Origin: Vespa crabro
Taxonomy: Eukaryota; Arthropoda; Insecta; Hymenoptera; Vespidae
NCBI RefSeq assembly: GCF_910589235.1
Contig: NC_060966.1
Coordinates: 62,001 to 126,000, forward strand
DNA length: 64,000 nucleotides
Reading direction: 5' to 3'
Part shown: in pieces, positions 1-11,598 of the stretch
How positions within the stretch are numbered: the first letter of the stretch is position 1
How the letters are laid out: each line of letters opens with the position of its first letter
Notes under the pieces: generated by a model
What the model saw: only the letters and a program-made list of their open reading frames with translations
Told to the model about the DNA's origin: nothing
Database searches by the model: none
Made by a program: the position numbers and the translations under genes

Positions 1-386
1 AACATCTATTTTATATTGGAATCAAAGTTTTTAACATTCTTTCATATCGTATATACGATTTTTCGCTCATATACGCGTATCGTCGAAAAACGAAAACTTG
101 AAATCTCGTTCAATTTCAATGATTTTATATACTATCGATGCAGAATAAAGAATATAACAAGAATATAACGTTTTTACTATGTTTAAATACGCGTTTTCAT
201 ATGATAATTGTCGAAAAACGTAATCGACATACGCGAATTTCGGTATATGCGAAGATAAAATCGTGAAATCTTTAATAATACTTGTGCCACAGTTAGAAAA
301 ATGTTACCAATCGATTCAGAACATTGCATTTCATAAGATCAAACATCTATTTTATATTGGAATCAAAGTTTTTAACATTCTTTCAT

Positions 387-400
387 ATCGTATATACGAT
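387..400. repeat. 14-bp perfect palindrome, present in most monomers
   Basis: ATCGTATATACGAT (p46-59) equals its own reverse complement. It recurs every 341 bp wherever p55 is A. The p55 A>G variant (tatgcga) breaks the symmetry in 26 monomers between 6.5 and 39.6 kb. Palindromes can extrude as cruciforms or bind dimeric proteins; neither is shown here. Confidence 0.9.
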
Positions 401-433
401 TTTTCGCTCATATACGCGTATCGTCGAAAAACG
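397..433. repeat. Imperfect inverted repeat (possible stem-loop) around an MluI palindrome
   Basis: CG-A-TTTTTCG (p56-65) can pair with CGAAAAACG (p84-92), giving nine base pairs with one bulged A at p58. The intervening p66-83 holds the 10-bp perfect palindrome ATACGCGTAT (p71-80). The arrangement repeats in nearly every monomer. The right-arm A5 tract is where several variants fall: p85 G>A in M14 and M16, A>T giving 'gaaatacg' in ten monomers after 45.7 kb plus M13, and a one-base loss in M181. Confidence 0.75.
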
Positions 434-561
434 AAAACTTGAAATCTCGTTCAATTTCAATGATTTTATATTCTATCGATGCAGAATAAAGAATATAACA
501 AGAATATAACGTTTTTACTATGTTTAAATACGCGTTTTCATATGATAATTGTCGAAAAACG
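423..561 (+). repeat. Internal direct repeat of GTCGAAAAACG, two copies per monomer
   Basis: The 11-bp motif occurs at p82-92 and p210-220 on the same strand, 128 bp apart. Each is preceded by an atacgcgt element (p71-78 and p187-194, 116 bp apart), so the two stretches look like diverged copies of one module with about 12 bp of length difference. Slippage in these A5 tracts explains the +1 A in M79 and the -1/+1 pair in M181. Confidence 0.75.
485..490 (+). other. AATAAA hexamer once per monomer (+ strand)
   Basis: AATAAA lies at p144-149 of the reference monomer and recurs in almost every copy. It matches the canonical eukaryotic polyadenylation hexamer. In AT-rich DNA such a hexamer is expected by chance, and there is no sign of a transcription unit, so function is not claimed. 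Confidence 0.4.
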
Positions 562-579
562 TAATCGACATACGCGAAT

Positions 580-594
580 TTCGGTATATGCGAA
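580..594 (+). other. CENP-B-box-like motif (degenerate), one per monomer
   Basis: TTCGGTATATGCGAA (p239-253) fits the CENP-B box core nTTCGnnnnAnnCGGGn at TTCG, the central A and CG (7 of 9 fixed positions); the last two G are A. The left arm also forms CGAA-T-TTCG (p234-242). It is retained in nearly all monomers; exceptions are C241T in M45, M54, M55 and M66, and a G>T giving 'tattcgaag' in M86 and M135. Degenerate CENP-B-box-like motifs are reported for other satellites, but 7/9 can arise by chance. Confidence 0.35.
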
Positions 595-1364
595 GATAAA
601 ATCGTGAAATCTTTAATAATACTTGTGCCACAGTTAGAAAAATGTTACCAATCGATTCAGAACATTGCATTTCATAAGATCAAACATCTATTTTATATTG
701 GAATCAAAGTTTTTAACATTCTTTCATATCGTATATACGATTTTTCGCTCATATACGCGTATCGTCGAAAAACGAAAACTTGAAATCTCGTTCAATTTCA
801 ATGATTTTATATTCTATCGATGCAGAATAAAGAATATAACAAGAATATAACGTTTTTACTATGTTTAAATACGCGTTTTCATAAGATAATTGTCGAAAAA
901 CGTAATCGACATACGCGAATTTCGGTATATGCGAAGATAAAATCGTGAAATCTTTAATAATACTTGTGCCACAGTTAGAAAAATGTTACCAATCGATTCA
1001 GAACATTGCATTTCATAAGATCAAACATCTATTTTATATTGGAATCAAAGTTTTTAACATTCTTTCATATCGTATATACGATTTTTCGCTCATATACGCG
1101 TATCGTCGAAAAACGAAAACTTGAAATCTCGTTCAATTTCAATGATTTTATATTCTATCGATGCAGAATAAAGAATATAACAAGAATATAACGTTTTTAC
1201 TATGTTTAAATACGCGTTTTCATATGATAATTGTCGAAAAACGTAATCGACATACGCGAATTTCGGTATATGCGAAGATAAAATCGTGAAATCTTTAATA
1301 ATACTTGTGCCACAGTTAGAAAAATGTTACCAATCGATTCAGAACATTGCATTTCATAAGATCA

Positions 1365-1706
1365 AACATCTATTTTATATTGGAATCAAAGTTTTTAACA
1401 TTCTTTCATATCGTATATACGACTTTTTCGCTCATATACGCGTATCGTCGAAAAACGAAAACTTGAAATCTCGTTCAATTTCAATGATTTTATATTCTAT
1501 CGATGCAGAATAAAGAATATAACAAGAATATAACGTTTTTACTATGTTTAAATACGCGTTTTCATATGATAATTGTCGAAAAACGTAATCGACATACGCG
1601 AATTTCGGTATATGCGAAGATAAAATCGTGAAATCTTTAATAATACTTGTGCCACAGTTAGAAAAATGTTACCAATCGATTCAGAACATTGCATTTCATA
1701 AGATCA
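1365..1706 (+). repeat. 342-bp variant monomer M5 (inserted C)
   Basis: The consensus acgatttttcg reads acgactttttcg, with an extra C at base 1423. The same insertion occurs in M9 and M12, so these three derive from one event and then spread at spacings of four and three monomers. The shift merely produces a longer, 75-codon GTG-initiated open frame, which is not a gene. Confidence 0.9.
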
Positions 1707-2729
1707 AACATCTATTTTATATTGGAATCAAAGTTTTTAACATTCTTTCATATCGTATATACGATTTTTCGCTCATATACGCGTATCGTCGAAAAACGAA
1801 AACTTGAAATCTCGTTCAATTTCAATGATTTTATATTCTATCGATGCAGAATAAAGAATATAACAAGAATATAACGTTTTTACTATGTTTAAATACGCGT
1901 TTTCATATGATAATTGTCGAAAAACGTAATCGACATACGCGAATTTCGGTATATGCGAAGATAAAATCGTGAAATCTTTAATAATACTTGTGCCACAGTT
2001 AGAAAAATGTTACCAATCGATTCAGAACATTGCATTTCATAAGATCAAACATCTATTTTATATTGGAATCAAAGTTTTTAACATTCTTTCATATCGTATA
2101 TACGATTTTTCGTTCATATACGCGTATCGTCGAAAAACGAAAACTTGAAATCTCGTTCAATTTCAATGATTTTATATTCTATCGATGCAGAATAAAGAAT
2201 ATAACAAGAATATAACGTTTTTACTATGTTTAAATACGCGTTTTCATATGATAATTGTCGAAAAACGTAATCGACATACGCGAATTTCGGTATATGCGAA
2301 GATAAAATCGTGAAATCTTTAATAATACTTGTGCCACAGTTAGAAAAATGTTACCAATCGATTCAGAACATTGCATTTCATAAGATCAAACATCTATTTT
2401 ATATTGGAATCAAAGTTTTTAACATTCTTTCATATCGTATATACGATTTTTCGCTCATATACGCGTATCGTCGAAAAACGAAAACTTGAAATCTCGTTCA
2501 ATTTCAATGATTTTATATTCTATCGATGCAGAATAAAGAATATAACAAGAATATAACGTTGTTACTATGTTTAAATACGCGTTTTCATATGATAATTGTC
2601 GAAAAACGTAATCGACATACGCGAATTTCGGTATATGCGAAGATAAAATCGTGAAATCTTTAATAATACTTGTGCCACAGTTAGAAAAATGTTACCAATC
2701 GATTCAGAACATTGCATTTCATAAGATCA

Positions 2730-3071
2730 AACATCTATTTTATATTGGAATCAAAGTTTTTAACATTCTTTCATATCGTATATACGACTTTTTCGCTCAT
2801 ATACGCGTATCGTCGAAAAACGAAAACTTGAAATCTCGTTCAATTTCAATGATTTTATATTCTATCGATGCAGAATAAAGAATATAACAAGAATATAACG
2901 TTTTTACTATGTTTAAATACGCGTTTTCATATGATAATTGTCGAAAAACGTAATCGACATACGCGAATTTCGGTATATGCGAAGATAAAATCGTGAAATC
3001 TTTAATAATACTTGTGCCACAGTTAGAAAAATGTTACCAATCGATTCAGAACATTGCATTTCATAAGATCA
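2730..3071 (+). repeat. 342-bp variant monomer M9 (same inserted C)
   Basis: It carries the M5-type extra C at base 2788, four monomers (1365 bp) downstream of M5. The rest is consensus. Confidence 0.9.
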
Positions 3072-3753
3072 AACATCTATTTTATATTGGAATCAAAGTT
3101 TTTAACATTCTTTCATATCGTATATACGATTTTTCGCTCATATACGCGTATCGTCGAAAAACGAAAACTTGAAATCTCGTTCAATTTCAATGATTTTATA
3201 TTCTATCGATGCAGAATAAAGAATATAACAAGAATATAACGTTTTTACTATGTTTAAATACGCGTTTTCATATGATAATTGTCGAAAAACCTAATCGACA
3301 TACGCGAATTTCGGTATATGCGAAGATAAAATCGTGAAATCTTTAATAATACTTGTGCCACAGTTAGAAAAATGTTACCAATCGATTCAGAACATTGCAT
3401 TTCATAAGATCAAACATCTATTTTATATTGGAATCAAAGTTTTTAACATTCTTTCATATCGTATATACGATTTTTCGCTCATATACGCGTAACGTCGAAA
3501 AACGAAAACTTGAAATCTCGTTCAATTTCAATGATTTTATATTCTATCGATGCAGAATAAAGAATATAACAAGAATATAACGTTTTTACTATGTTTAAAT
3601 ACGCGTTTTCATATGATAATTGTCGAAAAACGTAATCGACATACGCGAATTTCGGTATATGCGAAGATAAAATCGTGAAATCTTTAATAATACTTGTGCC
3701 ACAGTTAGAAAAATGTTACCAATCGATTCAGAACATTGCATTTCATAAGATCA

Positions 3754-4095
3754 AACATCTATTTTATATTGGAATCAAAGTTTTTAACATTCTTTCATAT
3801 CGTATATACGACTTTTTCGCTCATATACGCGTATCGTCGAAAAACGAAAACTTGAAATCTCGTTCAATTTCAATGATTTTATATTCTATCGATGCAGAAT
3901 AAAGAATATAACAAGAATATAACGTTTTTACTATGTTTAAATACGCGTTTTCATATGATAATTGTCGAAAAACGTAATCGACATACGCGAATTTCGGTAT
4001 ATGCGAAGATAAAATCGTGAAATCTTTAATAATACTTGTGCCACAGTTAGAAAAATTTTACCAATCGATTCAGAACATTGCATTTCATAAGATCA
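3754..4095 (+). repeat. 342-bp variant monomer M12 (same inserted C)
   Basis: It carries the M5-type extra C at base 3812, three monomers (1024 bp) downstream of M9. Its tail has aaatttta in place of aaatgtta near 4057. Confidence 0.9.
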
Positions 4096-4436
4096 AACAT
4101 CTATTTTATATTGGAATCAAAGTTTTTAACATTCTTTCATATCGTATATACGATTTTTCGCTCATATACGCGTATCGTCGAAATACGAAAACTTGAAATC
4201 TCGTTCAATTTCAATGATTTTATATTCTATCGATGCACAATAAAGAATATAACAAGAATATAACGTTTTTACTATATTTATATACGCGTTTTCATATGAT
4301 AATTGTCGATAAACGTAATCGACATACGCGAATTTCGGTATATGCGAAGATAAAATCGTGAAATCTTTAATAATACTTGTGCCACAGTTAGAAAAATGTT
4401 ACCAATCGATTCAGAACATTGCATTTCATAAGATCA

Positions 4437-5459
4437 AACATCTATTTTATATTGGAATCAAAGTTTTTAACATTCTTTCATATCGTATATACGATTTTTC
4501 GCTCATATACGCGTATCGTCAAAAAACGAAAACTTGAAATCTCGTTCAATTTCAATGATTTTATATTCTATCGATGCAGAATAAAGAATATAACAAGAAT
4601 ATAACGTTTTTACTATGTTTAAATACGCGTTTTCATATGATAATTGTCGAAAAACGTAATCGACATACGCGAATTTCGGTATATGCGAAGATAAAATCGT
4701 GAAATCTTTAATAATACTTGTGCCACAGTTAGAAAAATGTTACCAATCGATTCAGAACATTGCATTTCATAAGATCAAACATCTATTTTATATTGGAATC
4801 AAAGTTTTTAACATTCTTTCATATCGTATATACGATTTTTCGCTCATATACGCGTATCGTCGAAAAACGAAAACTTGAAATCTCGTTCAATTTCAAAGAT
4901 TTTATATTCTATCGATGCAGAATAAAGAATATAACAAGAATATAACGTTTTTACTATGTTTAAATACGCGTTTTCATATGATAATTGTCGAAAAACGTAA
5001 TCGACATACGCGAATTTCGGTATATGCGAAGATAAAATCGTGAAATCTTTAATAATACTTGTGCCACAGTTAGAAAAATGTTACCAATCGATTCAGAACA
5101 TTGCATTTCATAAGATCAAACATCTATTTTATATTGGAATCAAAGTTTTTAACATTCTTTCATATCGTATATACGATTTTTCGCTCATATACGCGTATCG
5201 TCAAAAAACGAAAACTTGAAATCTCGTTCAATTTCAATGATTTTATATTCTATCGATGCAGAATAAAGAATATAACAAGAATATAACGTTTTTACTATGT
5301 TTAAATACGCGTTTTCATATGATAATTGTCGAAAAACGTAATCGACATACGCGAATTTCGGTATATGCGAAGATAAAATCGTGAAATCTTTAATAATACT
5401 TGTGCCACAGTTAGAAAAATGTTACCAATCGATTCAGAACATTGCATTTCATAAGATCA
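4437..5459 (+). repeat. Local dimer signal: M14 and M16 share p85 G>A
   Basis: M14 (4437) and M16 (5119) both read cgtcaaaaaacg instead of cgtcgaaaaacg, 682 bp apart. M15 between them lacks it and instead has caaagatttt near 4898. This suggests a recent two-monomer duplication, on the strength of one shared base only. Confidence 0.5.
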
Positions 5460-6141
5460 AACAACTATTTTATATTGGAATCAAAGTTTTTAACATTCTT
5501 TCATATCGTATATACGATTTTTCGCTCATATACGCGTATCGTCGAAAAACGAAAACTTGAAATCTCGTTCAATTTCAATGATTTTATATTCTATCGATGC
5601 AGAATAAAGAATATAACAAGAATATAACGTTTTTACTATGTTTAAATACGCGTTTTCATATGATAATTGTCGAAAAACGTAATCGACATACGCGAATTTC
5701 GGTATATGCGAAGATAAAATCGTGAAATCTTTAATAATACTTGTGCCACAGTTAGAAAAATGTTACCAATCGATTCAGAACATTGCATTTCATAAGATCA
5801 AACATCTATTTTATATTGGAATCAAAGTTTTTAACATTCTTTCATATCGTATATACGATTTTTCGCTCATATACGCGTATCGTCGAATAACGAAAACTTG
5901 AAATCTCGTTCAATTTCAATGATTTTATATTCTATCGATGCAGAATAAAGAATATAACAAGAATATAACGTTTTTACTATGTTTAAATACGCGTTTTCAT
6001 ATGATAATTGTCGAAAAACGTAATCGACATACGCGAATTTCGGTATATGCGAAGATAAAATCGTGAAATCTTTAATAATACTTGTGCCACAGTTAGAAAA
6101 ATGTTACCAATCGATTCAGAACATTGCATTTCATAAGATCA

Positions 6142-8528
6142 AACATCTATTTTATATTGGAATCAAAGTTTTTAACATTCTATCATATCGTATATACGAT
6201 TTTTCGTTCATATACGCGTATCGTCGAAAAACGAAAACTTGAAATCTCGTTCAATTTCAATGATTTTATATTCTATCGATGCAGAATAAAGAATATAACA
6301 AGAATATAACGTTTTTACTATGTTTAAATACGCGTTTTCATATGATAATTGTCGAAAAACGTAATCGACATACGCGAATTTCGGTATATGCGAAGATAAA
6401 ATCGTGAAATCTTTAATAATACTTGTGCCAAAGTTAGAAAAATGTTACCAATCGATTCAGAACATTGCATTTCATAAGATCAAACATCTATTTTATATTG
6501 GAATCAAAGTTTTTAACATTCTTTCATATCGTATATGCGATTTTTCGCTCATATACGCGTATCGTCGAAAAACGAAAACTTGAAATCTCGTTCAATTTCA
6601 ATGATTTTATATTCTATCGATGCAGAATAAAGAATATAACAAAAATATAACGTTGTTACTATGTTTAAATACGCGTTTTCATATGATAATTGTCGAAAAA
6701 CGTAATCGATATACGCGAATTTCGGTATATGCGAAGATAAAATCGTGAAATCTTTAATAATACTTGTGCCACAGTTAGAAAAATGTTACCAATCGATTCA
6801 GAACATTGCATTTCATAAGATCAAACATCTATTTTATATTGGAATCAAAGTTTTTAACATTCTTTCATATCGTATATACGATTTTTCGCTCATATACGCG
6901 TATCGTCGAAAAACGAAAACTTGAAATCTCGTTCAATTTCAATGATTTTATATTCTATCGATGCAGAATAAAGAATATAACAAGAATATAACGTTTTTAC
7001 TATGTTTAAATACGCGTTTTCATATGATAATTGTCGAAAAACGTAATCGACATACGCGAATTTCGGTATATGCGAAGATAAAATCGTGAAATCTTTAATA
7101 ATACTTGTGCCACAGTTAGAAAAATGTTACCAATCGATTCAGAACATTGCATTTCATAAGATCAAACATCTATTTTATATTGGAATCAAAGTTTTTAACA
7201 TTCTTTCATATCGTATATACGATTTTTCGCTCATATACGCGTATCGTCGAAAAACGAAAACTTGAAATCTCGTTCAATTTCAATGATTTTATATTCTATC
7301 GATGCAGAATAAAGAATATAACAAGAATATAACGTTTTTACTATGTTTAAATACGCGTTTTCATATGATAATTGTCGAAAAACGTAATCGACATACGCGA
7401 ATTTCGGTATATGCGAAGATAAAATCGTGAAATCTTTAATAATACTTGTGCCAGAGTTAGAAAAATGTTACCAATCGATTCAGAACATTGCATTTCATAA
7501 GATCAAACATCTATTTTATATTGGAATCAAAGTTTTTAACATTCTTTCATATCGTATATACGATTTTTCGCTCATATACGCGTATCGTCGAAAAACGAAA
7601 ACTTGAAATCTCGTTCAATTTCAATGATTTTATATTCTATCGATGCAGAATAAAGAATATAACAAGAATATAACGTTTTTACTATGTTTAAATACGCGTT
7701 TTCATATGATAATTGTCGAAAAACGTAATCGACATACGCGAATTTCGGTATATGCGAAGATAAAATCGTGAAATCTTTAATAATACTTGTGCCACAGTTA
7801 GAAAAATGTTACCAATCGATTCAGAACATTGCATTTCATAAGATCAAACATCTATTTTATATTGGAATCAAAGTTTTTAACATTCTTTCATATCGTATAT
7901 ACGATTTTTCGTTCATATACGCGTATCGTCGAAAAACGCAAACTTGAAATCTCGTTCAATTTCAATGATTTTATATTCTATCGATGCAGAATAAAGAATA
8001 TAACAAGAATATAACGTTTTTACTATGTTTAAATACGCGTTTTCATATGATAATTGTCGAAAAACGTAATCGACATACGCGAATTTCGGTATATGCGAAG
8101 ATAAAATCGTGAAATCTTTAATAATACTTGTGCCACAGTTAGAAAAATGTTACCAATCGATTCAGAACATTGCATTTCATAAGATCAAACATCTATTTTA
8201 TATTGGAATCAAAGTTTTTAACATTCTTTCATATCGTATATGCGATTTTTCGCTCATATACGCGTATCGTCGAAAAACGAAAACTTGAAATCTCGTTCAA
8301 TTTCAATGATTTTATATTCTATCGATGCAGAATAAAGAATATAACAAGAATATAACGTTGTTACTATGTTTAAATACGCGTTTTCATATGATAATTGTCG
8401 AAAAACGTAATCGACATACGCGAATTTCGGTATATGCGAAGATAAAATCGTGAAATCTTTAATAATACTTGTGCCACAGTTAGAAAAATGTTACCAATCG
8501 ATTCAGAACATTGCATTTCATAAGATCA
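6142..8528 (+). repeat. Five-monomer period: M19-M20 repeated as M24-M25
   Basis: M19 and M24 share cgttcat in place of cgctcat. The following monomers M20 and M25 share tatgcga (p55 A>G) and gttgtt (T>G near p173). Spacing is 1705 bp. The cgttcat/gttgtt pairing also occurs in M7/M8 near 2.1-2.5 kb without p55 G, so the pair is an older haplotype that later gained p55 G. M20 has in addition aacaaaaatata and gatatacg. M22 carries gccagag near 7453. M21-M23 are otherwise plain. Confidence 0.7.
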
Positions 8529-9893
8529 AACATCTATTTTATATTGGAATCAAAGTTTTTAACATTCTTTCATATCGTATATACGATTTTTCGCTCATAT
8601 ACGCGTATCGTCGAAAAACGAAAACTTGAAATCTCGTTCAATTTCAATGATTTTATATTCTATCGATGCAGAATAAAGAATATAACAAGAATATAACGTT
8701 TTTACTATGTTTAAATACGCGTTTTCATATGATAATTGTCGAAAAACGTAATCGACATACGCGAATTTCGGTATATGCGAAGATAAAATCGTGAAATCTT
8801 TAATAATACTTGTGCCACAGTTAGAAAAATGTTACCAATCGATTCAGAACATTGCATTTCATAAGATCAAACATCTATTTTATATTGGAATCAAAGTTTT
8901 TAACATTCTTTCATATCGTATATACGATTTTTCGCTCATATACGCGTATCGTCGAAAAACGAAAACTTGAAATCTCGTTCAATTTCAATGATTTTATATT
9001 CTATCGATGCAGAATAAAGAATATAACAAGAATATAACGTTTTTACTATGTTTAAATACGCGTTTTCATATGATAATTGTCGAAAAACGTAATCGACATA
9101 CGCGAATTTCGGTATATGCGAAGATAAAATCGTGAAATCTTTAATAATACTTGTGCCACAGTTAGAAAAATGTTACCAATCGATTCAGAACATTGCATTT
9201 CATAAGATCAAACATCTATTTTATATTGGAATCAAAGTTTTTAACATTCTTTCATATCGTATATACGATTTTTCGCTCATATACGCGTATTCGTCAAAAA
9301 ACGAAAACTTGAAATCTCGTTCAATTTCAATGATTTTATATTCTATCGATGCAGAATAAAGAATATAACAAGAATATAACGTTTTTACTATGTTTAAATA
9401 CGCGTTTTCATATGATAATTGTCGAAAAACGTAATCGACATACGCGAATTTCGGTATATGCGAAGATAAAATCGTGAAATCTTTAATAATACTTGTGCCA
9501 GAGTTAGAAAAATGTTACCAATCGATTCAGAACATTGCATTTCATAAGATCAAACATCTATTTTATATTGGAATCAAAGTTTTTAACATTCTTTCATATC
9601 GTATATACGATTTTTCGCTCATATACGCGTATCGTCGAAAAACGAAAACTTGAAATCTCGTTCAATTTCAATGATTTTATATTCTATCGATGCAGAATAA
9701 AGAATATAACAAGAATATAACGTTTTTACTATGTTTAAATACGCGTTTTCATATGATAATTGTCGAAAAACGTAATCGACATACGCGAATTTCGGTATAT
9801 GCGAAGATAAAATCGTGAAATCTTTAATAATACTTGTGCCACAGTTAGAAAAATGTTACCAATCGATTCAGAACATTGCAATTCATAAGATCA
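7847..9893 (+). repeat. 11-monomer higher-order repeat, first copy (M24-M29)
   Basis: Markers in order: acgcaaac in M24; p55 G plus gttgtt in M25; two plain monomers; a one-base gain plus G>A giving tattcgtcaaaaaacg in M28; gccagag in the tail of M28. The same series recurs 3752 bp downstream at 11599-13645 (M35-M40), eleven monomers away plus one inserted base. The match then slips, because M40 looks like an extra monomer in the second copy. M29's tail has gcaattcat, matched by M41 and not M40. Confidence 0.8.
9211..9552 (+). repeat. 342-bp variant monomer M28 (inserted T)
   Basis: The consensus cgtatcgtcgaaaaacg reads cgtattcgtcaaaaaacg, a one-base gain combined with G>A. The identical double change is in M39 (12963) and M48 (16033), so all three descend from one monomer that spread at spacings of eleven and nine. 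Confidence 0.9.
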
Positions 9894-11598
9894 AACATCT
9901 ATTTTATATTGGAATCAAAGTTTTTAACATTCTTTCATATCGTATATGCGATTTTTCGCTCATATACGCGTATCGTCGAAAAACGAAAACTTGAAATCTC
10001 GTTCAATTTCAATGATTTTATATTCTATCGATGCAGAATAAAGAATATAACAAGAATATAACGTTTTTACTATGTTTAAATACGCGTTTTCATATGATAA
10101 TTGTCGAAAAACGTAATCGACATACGCGAATTTCGGTATATGCGAAGATAAAATCGTGAAATCTTTAATAATACTTGTGCCACAGTTAGAAAAATGTTAC
10201 CAATCGATTCAGAACATTGCATTTCATAAGATCAAACATCTATTTTATATTGGAATCAAAGTTTTTAACATTCTTTCATATCGTATATACGATTTTTCGC
10301 TCATATACGCGTATCGTCGAAAAACGAAAACTTGAAATCTCGTTCAATTTCAATGATTTTATATTCTATCGATGCAGAATAAAGAATATAACAAGAATAT
10401 AACGTTTTTACTATGTTTAAATACGCGTTTTCATATGATAATTGTCGAAAAACGTAATCGACATACGCGAATTTCGGTATATGCGAAGATAAAATCGTGA
10501 AATCTTTAATAATACTTGTGCCACAGTTAGAAAAATGTTACCAATCGATTCAGAACATTGCATTTCATAAGATCAAACATCTATTTTATATTGGAATCAA
10601 AGTTTTTAACATTCTTTCATATCGTATATACGATTTTTCGCTCATATACGCGTATCGTCGAAAAACGAAAACTTGAAATCTCGTTCAATTTCAATGATTT
10701 TATATTCTATCGATGCAGAATAAAGAATATAACAAGAATATAACGTTTTTACTATGTTTAAATACGCGTTTTCATATGATAATTGTCGAAAAACGTAATC
10801 GACATACGCGAATTTCGGTATATGCGAAGAAAAAATCGTGAAAACTTTAATAATACTTGTGCCACAGTTAGAAAAATGTTACCAATCGATTCAGAACATT
10901 GCATTTCATAAGATCAAACATCTATTTTATATTGGAATCAAAGTTTTTAACATTCTTTCATATCGTATATGCGATTTTTCGCTCATATACGCGTATCGTC
11001 GAAAAACGAAAACTTGAAATCTCGTTCAATTTCAATGATTTTATATTCTATCGATGCAGAATAAAGAATATAACAAGAATATAACGTTTTTACTATGTTT
11101 AAATACGCGTTTTCATATGATAATTGTCGAAAAACGTAATCGACATACGCGAATTTCGGTATATGCGAAGATAAAATCGTGAAATCTTTAATAATACTTG
11201 TGCCACAGTTAGAAAAATGTTACCAATCGATTCAGAACATTGCATTTCATAAGATCAAACATCTATTTTATATTGGAATCAAAGTTTTTAACATTCTTTC
11301 ATATCGTATATACGATTTTTCGCTCATATACGCGTATCGTCGAAAAACGAAAACTTGAAATCTCGTTCAATTTCAACGATTTTATATTCTATCGATGCAG
11401 AATAAAGAATATAACAAGAATATAACGTTTTTACTATGTTTAAATACGCGTTTTCATATGATAATTGTCGAAAAACGTAATCGACATACGCGAATTTCGG
11501 TATATGCGAAGATAAAATCGTGAAATCTTTAATAATACTTGTGCCAGAGTTAGAAAAATGTTACCAATCGATTCAGAACATTGCATTTCATAAGATCA
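9894..11598 (+). repeat. Monomers M30-M34 with p55 G copies at M30 and M33
   Basis: M30 (9894) and M33 (10917) carry tatgcga. M33 is preceded, in the tail of M32 near 10830, by gaagaaaaaatcg and gaaaactt (two T>A changes). That tail recurs exactly before p55 G monomers M60 and M69. M34 has tcaacgatt near 11376 and gccagag near 11546. No unique sequence. Confidence 0.75.

Larger units (their letters stand above)
342..682 (+). repeat. Reference (consensus-like) 341-bp monomer M2
   Basis: This copy carries the majority base at every position I compared and serves as reference for the p-coordinates. Internal landmarks: palindrome p46-59; TTTTTCG/CGAAAAA stem arms p59-65 and p84-90; palindrome with MluI site p71-80; an 11-bp motif twice, at p82-92 and p210-220; ClaI sites ATCGAT at p134-139 and p310-315; AATAAA at p144-149; DraI site TTTAAA p182-187; a second MluI site p189-194; NdeI site CATATG p198-203; CENP-B-box-like motif p239-253. 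It contains 22 CpG. It has no coding potential beyond short frames that end within the monomer. Confidence 0.95.
1..6141 (+). repeat. Sub-block A: near-consensus monomers M1-M18
   Basis: Eighteen head-to-tail copies, mostly consensus. Private changes include T>A at base 131 in M1, tcataag replacing tcatatg near 880 in M3 (loses the NdeI site), gttgtt in M8, acctaatcg near 3290 in M10, cgtaacg near 3490 in M11, and gaataacg near 5885 in M18. Three copies (M5, M9, M12) share an inserted C and are annotated separately. M13 differs at several sites: gaaatacg, tgcacaataa, tatattta, gtcgataaacg, and an upstream aaatttta. It also carries the only gaaatacg variant before 45 kb. No gene is visible. 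Confidence 0.85.

Noticed and set aside
485..490. AATAAA as a functional polyadenylation signal for satellite transcripts
   Set aside because: A single hexamer is expected by chance at this AT content, and no downstream GT-rich element stands out.
324..509. Conserved 61-codon open frame, repeated in most monomers
   Set aside because: It starts with TTG, not ATG, and appears conserved only because the whole monomer is. Substitutions put stops in several copies (gaataacg near 5885 and 53631, ctttaaatc near 43413, aacatgaat near 44154, ctgata near 54634 and 55317). There is no codon-position bias in the variants and no ribosome or promoter context.
479..607. ATG-initiated 43-codon frame (stop included) in the consensus monomer
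   Set aside because: It is the longest ATG frame on the plus strand that I traced in the consensus. It is short, lysine- and asparagine-rich as expected for AT-rich DNA, and shows no sign of selection.
1286..1513. 75- and 81-codon open frames
   Set aside because: They begin with GTG and exist only where one-base indels (M5, M9, M12, M28, M39, M48, M181, M184) join two frames of the same repeat.
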